Of a stretch of 6,720 nucleotides of DNA, positions 1 to 4,237 are shown piece by piece. This DNA is from Neisseriaceae bacterium. GTDB taxonomy: Bacteria; Pseudomonadota; Gammaproteobacteria; Burkholderiales; Neisseriaceae. Below the pieces are notes generated by a model that saw only the letters and a program-made list of their open reading frames with translations, was not told the origin of the DNA and searched no databases. The stretch's first letter is position 1. Every line of letters starts with the position of its first letter. The stretch spans positions 1 through 6,720 of the forward strand of contig JASLBZ010000167.1 of NCBI GenBank assembly GCA_030146285.1, in the 5' to 3' direction. A program made the position numbers and the translations under genes.

Positions 1-30
1 AATACTGGTTACCATTAAAAGTTTTTTCAT
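1..30 (-). CDS. bamD: Probable BamD outer-membrane assembly lipoprotein, first ten codons only
   Basis: Read on the minus strand from 30, the sequence opens with ATG and encodes MKKLLMVTSI before leaving the window. Two lysines followed by a hydrophobic run is how a lipoprotein signal peptide begins; the lipobox cysteine would lie outside. A Shine-Dalgarno AAGGA at 41-45 sits 10 nt upstream and a TATAAT box at 60-65 lies above that, so the start is well supported. In E. coli and many proteobacteria the gene divergent from rluD is bamD, whose product is the essential lipoprotein of the BAM complex that inserts beta-barrel proteins into the outer membrane. The name rests on gene order plus signal-peptide character, because only ten residues are visible. 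Another exported protein is possible. Confidence 0.6.
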   Translation of the reverse strand, partial: MKKLLMVTSI

Positions 31-1141
31 GAAAGTCACATCCTTGAATAATGACAGTGATTATAACGACGAATTTGAATTTTCGGTAAAAGAAAATAAC
101 GAAATTCGCGAATTAGTTATTCCAAACGAACTTGCAGGCATGCGATTGGATGCCGCATTGGCAAAATTATTGCCTGATTTTTCTCGCAGTCGCATGACAT
201 CTTGGATTAAAGATGATCAAGTGCTTTTGAATGGCAAACCCTGCGAGCCAAAACAAAAATTAATTGGTCAAGAAAAATTGACCATTACCATTGTCCCCAG
301 TGATGAGAATTTGGCATTTACTCCAGAAGACATCGCTTTGGATGTTATCTATGAAGATGATACTGTTATTGTGCTGAACAAATCAGCAGATATGGTGGTG
401 CATCCAGCCTCAGGTAACTGGACAGGAACGATTCTAAACGGCTTACTATACCATTATCCTGAACTGCAACAAATACCACGTGCCGGAATTGTACACCGAC
501 TTGACAAAGATACCAGTGGTCTTATGGTCGTTGCTCGGACTTTGCAAGCACAAAATAACTTGGTGCAGCAATTGCAAAACAGAACCGTTAAGCGCATTTA
601 TCGTGCTGTTTGTGACGGGATTGTACCATTTGATGGCATCATCGAAACAAAAATTGGTCGTGATCCACACAATCGCGTGAAAATGGCGGTCGTGAAGTTT
701 GGTGGTAAAGAGGCCATTACGCACGTTAAGGTATTGGAACGGTATACGACACATTCATATGTTGAGTGCTCTTTAGAGACGGGACGTACCCACCAAATTC
801 GTGTGCACATGCGTGAAGCAAGGCATCCATTAGCGGGAGATCCTGTGTATGGAAACCCCCGTTACAAGTGTTCTGATGAAGTCAAAGATTCAATCAAAAA
901 ATTGCATCGCCAAGCATTGCATGCTTATCGTTTAAGCTTTATCCATCCGGTTAGCAAAGAAGAAGTATCATTCGAGGCCAAGTTGCCAGAAGATATTTAT
1001 CAATTGTTGTCTGTTTTGCGTTTGGAGTCTGGTTTGGATTCTTCATTAACACATGAAGATGCTTATCAGCAGTCAATGGACTCAGAAGATGACGATGACT
1101 GGGATGATGGCGATGTTGAAGTTATTTATGTGAAGGATTAA
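29..1141 (+). CDS. rluD: 23S rRNA pseudouridine synthase RluD
   Basis: RluD converts specific uridines in helix 69 of 23S rRNA (1911, 1915 and 1917 in E. coli) to pseudouridine late in 50S assembly. The protein has 370 residues against 326 in E. coli. An S4 RNA-binding domain spans about residues 30-95 (MRLDAALAKLLPDFSRSRM). The RluA-family catalytic domain follows, with motif HRLDKDTSGL at 156-165 and catalytic Asp159. RTHQIRVHM at 253-261 is another family motif. The extra length is an acidic N-terminal stretch of about 28 residues and an acidic C-terminal tail of about 20 (SEDDDDWDDGD). The ATG at 29 is the only ATG before the S4 domain, but no Shine-Dalgarno precedes it and the frame is open to the left edge, so an upstream start is possible. 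The only other candidate nearby is a TTG at 44. pgeF follows after 2 nt. Confidence 0.95.
   Translation: MKVTSLNNDSDYNDEFEFSVKENNEIRELVIPNELAGMRLDAALAKLLPDFSRSRMTSWIKDDQVLLNGKPCEPKQKLIGQEKLTITIVPSDENLAFTPEDIALDVIYEDDTVIVLNKSADMVVHPASGNWTGTILNGLLYHYPELQQIPRAGIVHRLDKDTSGLMVVARTLQAQNNLVQQLQNRTVKRIYRAVCDGIVPFDGIIETKIGRDPHNRVKMAVVKFGGKEAITHVKVLERYTTHSYVECSLETGRTHQIRVHMREARHPLAGDPVYGNPRYKCSDEVKDSIKKLHRQALHAYRLSFIHPVSKEEVSFEAKLPEDIYQLLSVLRLESGLDSSLTHEDAYQQSMDSEDDDDWDDGDVEVIYVKD
41..45 (-). promoter_or_regulatory. Ribosome binding site of the divergent (bamD-like) gene
   Basis: The plus strand reads tcctt, so the minus strand carries AAGGA, 10 nt upstream of the ATG at 30-28. It lies inside codons 5-6 of rluD on the other strand. 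It is the main evidence that the ten-codon minus-strand reading frame is a real gene start. Confidence 0.55.
60..65 (-). promoter_or_regulatory. Predicted -10 box for the divergent (bamD-like) gene
   Basis: The minus strand shows a perfect TATAAT. Transcription would begin near 53, leaving a leader of about 24 nt that contains the AAGGA. No good -35 box is seen at the usual distance; the best candidate is TTACCG at 84-89, matching three of six bases with an 18-nt spacer. The site lies within the acidic N-terminal extension of rluD. Confidence 0.4.
1132..1137 (+). promoter_or_regulatory. pgeF ribosome binding site inside the end of rluD
   Basis: GAAGGA lies 6 nt before the pgeF ATG at 1144 and overlaps the last codons of rluD, whose TAA is at 1139-1141. 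The arrangement points to co-transcription and probable translational coupling of the two genes. Confidence 0.75.
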
Positions 1142-1143
1142 GC

Positions 1144-1914
1144 ATGCAGATCTTGCCAAGTAGCGATTGTTTGGAAAATAAGCCTTCTGTATTCACTGCT
1201 AACTGGCCAGCTCCAGGCAACATCCACACCTTGATTAGTACCCGCCATGGGGGCGTGAGTCAGGGTGTTTATGCGTCTTTGAATGTTGGCAACCATGTTG
1301 GTGATGACGCACAAGCAGTCGCGCATAACCGAAGCATTGTTGCCAAGTATGCCAATTTACCGTTGGCGTATATGCAACAAATCCATTCTAGCAAGGTCAT
1401 ATTAGCAACTGAGGCGTTGTTAAATCAAAAAATGCAAGCCGATGCAATGGTAGACTCAAGTGCTTCAGTTGCTTGTGCTGTCATGACAGCAGACTGCTTG
1501 CCGGTTTTGTTTTGCAATAAAGCAGGTACTGTTGTTGCTGCTGCACATGCAGGTTGGCGTGGTTTGGCTGCAGGCATATTAGAAAAAACCATTATGGCCA
1601 TGAATGTTCCTGAGGAAGAGATTATGGCCTATATGGGTCCTGCAATCGGGCCAGATGCTTTTGAAGTAGGGCAAGATGTTTGGGATGCTTTTTGTTTGCA
1701 AGATCGACAACAAGAATTGGCATTTACCAACATTGGCGAAGGGCAATATTTGGCTGATATTTATGCATTGGCACGTCGCATGATGCGCAATGTCGGTATT
1801 ACACACATATACGGTGGTGAGTTTTGTACGGTCTTGGAGCGAGAGCATTTTTTCTCCTACCGTCGTGATGGCCAAACAGGTCGCATGGTCAGTGCCATTT
1901 GGATTGAACAATAA
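1144..1914 (+). CDS. pgeF: Peptidoglycan editing factor PgeF (YfiH/DUF152, multicopper-oxidase-like family)
   Basis: A 256-residue member of the YfiH/YlmD/LACC1 family. In E. coli, PgeF limits misincorporation of L-serine in place of L-alanine in the peptidoglycan stem peptide; relatives have purine-nucleoside enzyme activities, and older annotations call the family polyphenol oxidase or laccase. The metal-site residues are all present: His81 in QQIHSS, Cys118 in TADCLPV and His135 in AAHAGWRG. The STRHGGVSQG segment at 32-41 and SLNVGNHVGDD at 45-55 are also typical. Length is close to the usual 240-260. There is no signal peptide, so it is cytoplasmic. It starts 2 nt after rluD with GAAGGA at 1132-1137, and it ends with tandem in-frame stops, TAA TAG (1912-1917). 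The rluD-pgeF pairing is widely conserved. Confidence 0.93.
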   Translation: MQILPSSDCLENKPSVFTANWPAPGNIHTLISTRHGGVSQGVYASLNVGNHVGDDAQAVAHNRSIVAKYANLPLAYMQQIHSSKVILATEALLNQKMQADAMVDSSASVACAVMTADCLPVLFCNKAGTVVAAAHAGWRGLAAGILEKTIMAMNVPEEEIMAYMGPAIGPDAFEVGQDVWDAFCLQDRQQELAFTNIGEGQYLADIYALARRMMRNVGITHIYGGEFCTVLEREHFFSYRRDGQTGRMVSAIWIEQ

Positions 1915-1946
1915 TAGGTACAACACATTTCTTATCAGATTATTAA

Positions 1947-1952
1947 AGAGGA
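1947..1952 (+). promoter_or_regulatory. Ribosome binding site that picks among three tandem ATGs
   Basis: AGAGGA directly abuts three consecutive in-frame ATG codons at 1953, 1956 and 1959. From the GAGG core (1948-1951) the gaps are 1, 4 and 7 nt. Only the third has a normal spacing, so 1959 is the favoured start. A fourth in-frame ATG at 1971 is 19 nt away and unlikely. Confidence 0.65.
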
Positions 1953-1958
1953 ATGATG

Positions 1959-2492
1959 ATGAATCACCCCATGGCAAGTTCGAATAAGAATATTATTTTT
2001 TTTAACTTGTTGGATTTGGCAGAGAAAACATTTCGCTGCATATTTGAAGAAACTGATGAAAGTTTCATTGGCTCCAGTTTGGATTTGGCCAAAGACTTGA
2101 TTAATCAGTTTCATTTGGTTCGAATGTTGGCAACAAGTTATCCTGCTAAGACCATAGCCGTGGGTGATCCATTGCAAAAGCTAAGTTTGTTTAACCACAT
2201 CGTTGAAGAAGTCGCCAATTTGCAATTGGGTTTATTTGGATTAAGTGGTTTGAATGCGAACGAGAATATTACTGTTCATGCCAAAGCATCTGGGCGGGTA
2301 TTGTTTGCATTGATTGGCATCCTGAATGAATGGCAATCAATGTGGATGCGTTGTCTGCCCATTGACACGTCGTTAACATGGTATTCAAACGCAAAAAACA
2401 ATGGCTCAGCTGATGCACTTCGTCAAGAGTTGACCGGGAAAAAGGCGATTATTCCCAGACGCTCATTCATGTATAAGTATTTTTGTAACTGA
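1959..2492 (+). CDS. Uncharacterised 177-residue protein, third gene of the rluD-pgeF operon
   Basis: I do not recognise a family. The protein has 177 residues from the ATG at 1959 (179 from 1953). There is no N-terminal signal peptide and no clear transmembrane helix; the most hydrophobic stretch is ASGRVLFALIGILNEW at about 108-123. Composition suggests a mostly helical soluble protein: an acidic first third (LLDLAEKTF, IFEETDESF, SLDLAKDL), a middle rich in Leu, Ile and Val, and a short basic C-terminus (GKKAIIPRRSF). Three cysteines (about 27, 132 and 176) form no CxxC pair. It starts 44 nt after pgeF with a good ribosome binding site, no obvious promoter lies between, and a strong terminator begins 7 nt after its stop, so it reads as the last gene of the operon. 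In E. coli clpB follows pgeF, and in many betaproteobacteria a PHA synthase gene does; this protein resembles neither. Confidence 0.75.
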   Translation: MNHPMASSNKNIIFFNLLDLAEKTFRCIFEETDESFIGSSLDLAKDLINQFHLVRMLATSYPAKTIAVGDPLQKLSLFNHIVEEVANLQLGLFGLSGLNANENITVHAKASGRVLFALIGILNEWQSMWMRCLPIDTSLTWYSNAKNNGSADALRQELTGKKAIIPRRSFMYKYFCN

Positions 2493-2499
2493 TGCCATT

Positions 2500-2526
2500 A
2501 AAAAGCTGCTTTTGGGCAGCTTTTTT
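2500..2526 (+). terminator. Intrinsic terminator of the rluD operon
   Basis: AAAAAGCTGC (2500-2509) pairs perfectly with GCAGCTTTTT (2516-2525) around a 6-nt loop TTTTGG, with T residues at 2521-2526. It begins 7 nt after the stop of the 177-residue gene. Nothing further is recognised between it and the speB promoter. Confidence 0.9.
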
Positions 2527-2591
2527 ATTGTTTGTATGCTTGTCAATCAAGCCCGAACCGTTGTTTTATTCAATTACTTGGTGGCTTGGCA

Positions 2592-2621
2592 TTGAAATCA
2601 TGCGCCAAAAATAGCTACAAT
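2592..2621 (+). promoter_or_regulatory. Predicted sigma-70 promoter of speB
   Basis: TTGAAA (2592-2597) and TACAAT (2616-2621) are separated by 18 nt; the boxes match four and five of the six consensus bases. Transcription would start near 2628, giving a leader of about 42 nt before the speB ATG. The promoter lies after the operon terminator, so speB appears to be transcribed on its own. No operator-like repeat was seen around it. Confidence 0.6.
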
Positions 2622-2654
2622 GCTGTTTATTGCCCCAATTATAAAAATACAGTA

Positions 2655-2659
2655 AAGGA
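2655..2659 (+). promoter_or_regulatory. speB ribosome binding site
   Basis: AAGGA sits 10 nt before the ATG at 2670. Together with the promoter at 2592-2621 it fixes the speB start and rules out the longer in-frame reading from 2532, which would begin upstream of the promoter. Confidence 0.7.
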
Positions 2660-2669
2660 AGCTGCAACC

Positions 2670-3635
2670 ATGTCTGAGAAAATTAAAGGTGATGGTGCAT
2701 TTCGTCGCCTCGACTTACACACACCCGTGATCGAAAATACCTATTCTGGTGCTTTGTCTTTTATGCGCCGAAATTACAGTCGAGATTTGACCGATGTTGA
2801 TGTGGTTGTGTCTGGTGTCCCACTGGATTTGGCAACAACTTTTCGCTCTGGTGCACGTCTAGGCCCACAGGCCATTCGTGCGGCTTCAGTACAGTTGGCT
2901 GAATTGGATTTGTTCCCATGGGGATTTGATCCATTTGAAGATTTGGCTGTGATTGATTATGGTGATTGTTATTTTGACGCGCACAATCCCATGACAATCA
3001 AAGACGCCATCGTCAATCATGCCCGCCACATCTTAAACAACAGCGATGCCAAAATGCTGACATTTGGTGGTGATCATTACATCACATATCCTTTGTTATT
3101 GGCTCATGTCGAAAAATACGGTAAGCCATTGTCGCTACTGCATTTTGATGCACATTGTGATACGTGGCCAGATGATAATCCTGACTCGATGAATCATGGC
3201 ACCATGTTTTATAAGGCGATTAAAGAAGGTTTGATTGATCCTAAAACATCGGCACAAGTGGGTATTCGCACTTGGAACAGTGATTTTCAAAACATGAATA
3301 TGCTGTTTGCACCTTGGGTGAATGAAAATGGCGCAGCTGCCACGGCCCAACGCATTAAAGACATTGTAGGGGACAATCCAGTTTATTTGACTTTTGATAT
3401 TGATTGCTTAGACCCAGCACATGCGCCAGGAACAGGAACGCCTGTAGCCGGTGGTTTAACCAGCCATACCGCTTTGAGTATTTTACGAGAGTTAAGCAGC
3501 CTGAACATTGTTGGTATGGATGTGGTTGAAGTTGCACCAGCGTATGATCAAAGTGAAATTACAGCCTTAGCAGCAGCGCACGTGGCTGCAGATTTATTGT
3601 GTATTATGCGCAATAAGAAATTAGGCATCGGTTAA
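2670..3635 (+). CDS. speB: Agmatinase (agmatine ureohydrolase)
   Basis: Agmatinase hydrolyses agmatine to putrescine and urea, the second step of the arginine-decarboxylase route to polyamines, in the cytoplasm. The 321-residue protein (306 in E. coli) belongs to the arginase/ureohydrolase family and keeps all six binuclear Mn ligands: His136 in FGGDH, Asp160, His162 and Asp164 in HFDAHCD, and Asp243 and Asp245 in FDIDCLDP. The block CLDPAHAPGTGTP and the C-terminal VVEVAPAYDQSEITALAAA match agmatinase closely and separate it from arginase and formimidoylglutamase. GVPLDLATTFRSGARLGP at about 49-66 is the usual N-terminal signature. It is apparently monocistronic, with its own promoter and terminator. 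No arginine decarboxylase gene is in the window, so the agmatine source cannot be seen here. Confidence 0.96.
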   Translation: MSEKIKGDGAFRRLDLHTPVIENTYSGALSFMRRNYSRDLTDVDVVVSGVPLDLATTFRSGARLGPQAIRAASVQLAELDLFPWGFDPFEDLAVIDYGDCYFDAHNPMTIKDAIVNHARHILNNSDAKMLTFGGDHYITYPLLLAHVEKYGKPLSLLHFDAHCDTWPDDNPDSMNHGTMFYKAIKEGLIDPKTSAQVGIRTWNSDFQNMNMLFAPWVNENGAAATAQRIKDIVGDNPVYLTFDIDCLDPAHAPGTGTPVAGGLTSHTALSILRELSSLNIVGMDVVEVAPAYDQSEITALAAAHVAADLLCIMRNKKLGIG

Positions 3636-3640
3636 TTTGC

Positions 3641-3670
3641 AAAAAAAGAGCCTATTACAGGCTCTTTTTT
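3641..3670. terminator. Bidirectional intrinsic terminator between speB and the convergent repeat-protein gene
   Basis: AAAAAAGAGCC (3642-3652) pairs perfectly with GGCTCTTTTTT (3660-3670) around a 7-nt loop. The A7 run at 3641-3647 gives a U-tract for minus-strand transcripts, and the T6 run at 3665-3670 does so for speB. It begins 5 nt after the speB stop and 27 nt lie between it and the end of the minus-strand gene, so it can serve both. Confidence 0.9.
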
Positions 3671-3697
3671 GTATTCATGCGTTGTTTGTGATGGGTT

Positions 3698-4072
3698 TTA
3701 CTTGGCTTTAAAGAAGTCTTTGACTTTATCTATCATGCTTTTACTGCCTTCTTCAAGGGCATGTCCTGTTTTTTCAGCTTCTTCTTTGGCCGACTCTAAG
3801 AGCTCTTCAGCATTGTTTTTTAACTCAGATGCAGCATCGACAGCATGGTCTTTTAAGGCATCTGCTTTTTCTTGAATCTTGTCCATCACTTCGCAAGATG
3901 TATCTGATACATGGTCTTGTAAAGTGGCTGCTTTATCGATTGCTTGATCTTTAAGCTCATTAACCTTATCGGTGGCTTCTGAAGCTTTATCTGACAAATT
4001 ATCTTTTACTGTATTGGCTTGTTCTTTTAATGCATCAGCAGCGTCATTGACTTTTTTTGATAAATCAGTCAT
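3698..4072 (-). CDS. LEA-like protein of 11-residue amphipathic helical repeats
   Basis: A 124-residue, highly charged protein rich in Ala, Lys, Asp and Glu, with no Trp, Tyr, Pro or Arg and one Cys (Cys60). From residue 7 it divides without a gap into ten 11-residue units and a partial one, for example KASEATDKVNE, LKDQAIDKAAT and LKDHAVDAASE. Position 3 is nearly always Asp, Asn or Glu, position 5 is mostly Ala, Val or Ile, and position 7 is mostly Asp or Glu. This periodicity is shared by group 3 LEA proteins and apolipoprotein-like amphipathic helices. No signal peptide is seen, so it is probably cytoplasmic. I infer stress protection of proteins or membranes; a phasin-like or envelope-binding role is possible. 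The frame is open back to 4111, but the start is placed at 4072 because GGGGA lies 6 nt upstream and the extra 13 residues (MLPQFFFITWGFK) are unlike the rest. Confidence 0.8.
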   Translation of the reverse strand: MTDLSKKVNDAADALKEQANTVKDNLSDKASEATDKVNELKDQAIDKAATLQDHVSDTSCEVMDKIQEKADALKDHAVDAASELKNNAEELLESAKEEAEKTGHALEEGSKSMIDKVKDFFKAK

Positions 4073-4078
4073 CTTAAA

Positions 4079-4083
4079 TCCCC
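4079..4083 (-). promoter_or_regulatory. Ribosome binding site of the repeat-protein gene
   Basis: GGGGA on the minus strand, 6 nt from the ATG at 4072. It decides between this start and the ATG at 4111, which would also lie at about the predicted transcription start. Confidence 0.55.
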
Positions 4084-4115
4084 ATGTTATAAAGAAAAAT
4101 TGTGGAAGCAAGAAC

Positions 4116-4144
4116 AGTATAATGACAATGTATTAGAATGTACA
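4116..4144 (-). promoter_or_regulatory. Predicted promoter of the repeat-protein gene
   Basis: On the minus strand, TGTACA (4144-4139, four of six matches to TTGACA) and TATACT (4121-4116, five of six matches to TATAAT) are separated by exactly 17 nt. Transcription would begin near 4109, giving a leader of about 37 nt. The -35 box is the centre of the 16-bp palindrome at 4134-4149. Confidence 0.5.
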
Positions 4145-4149
4145 TTCTA
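4134..4149. promoter_or_regulatory. 16-bp perfect palindrome, candidate operator
   Basis: TAGAATGTACATTCTA is its own reverse complement over all 16 bases; the next bases outward (T and T) break the symmetry. It is centred on the predicted -35 box of the repeat-protein gene, where a bound dimer would block RNA polymerase. It does not match the beta/gammaproteobacterial LexA box (CTGT-N8-ACAG) or the FNR/CRP sites. I cannot name the regulator. Confidence 0.45.
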
Positions 4150-4182
4150 TTTTCATAAGCGAGGTTCTTCGGTGGTGCGATC

Positions 4183-4223
4183 CATACCAAAAATCCCAGT
4201 TAAAAACTGGGATTTTTGGTATG
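4183..4223. terminator. 19-bp perfect inverted repeat, probable uvrA terminator
   Basis: The arm CATACCAAAAATCCCAGTT (4183-4201) and its exact complement (4205-4223) flank a 3-base AAA loop. It begins 14 nt after the uvrA stop. The inner part, ATCCCAGTT/AACTGGGAT, followed in either direction by a run of five T residues, is a normal intrinsic terminator core. The outer CATACC/GGTATG pairs extend the stem beyond the T-run, which is unusual. By symmetry it could act on both strands. The rest of the interval 4084-4237 holds only the promoter and palindrome noted above. Confidence 0.75.
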
Positions 4224-4237
4224 CTGCTAAAATGAAA

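Noticed and set aside
1579..1977. 132-codon minus-strand open frame over pgeF
   Set aside because: It is antisense to a clearly conserved gene, and its translation looks like a shadow frame with no domain or start signals.
2532..2669. 46-codon N-terminal extension of the speB reading frame
   Set aside because: It begins upstream of the predicted promoter, just after the operon terminator, and has no ribosome binding site. The ATG at 2670 has AAGGA at the right distance and gives a protein of normal agmatinase length.
4050..4060. A7 run (TCA AAA AAA GTC) in the repeat-protein gene as a frameshift site
   Set aside because: The A_AAA_AAA heptamer can slip, but the zero frame continues with unbroken 11-residue repeats to a sensible stop, and no stimulatory structure was seen just downstream.
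4118..4123. TATAAT on the plus strand, possibly the promoter of a small RNA ending at the 4183-4223 hairpin
   Set aside because: No -35-like hexamer lies 16-18 nt upstream (the sequence there is AAAAAT), and the same bases serve better as the minus-strand -10 region.
4134..4149. LexA (SOS) box near uvrA
   Set aside because: The palindrome lacks the CTGT-N8-ACAG pattern and lies downstream of uvrA, not at its promoter, which is outside the window.
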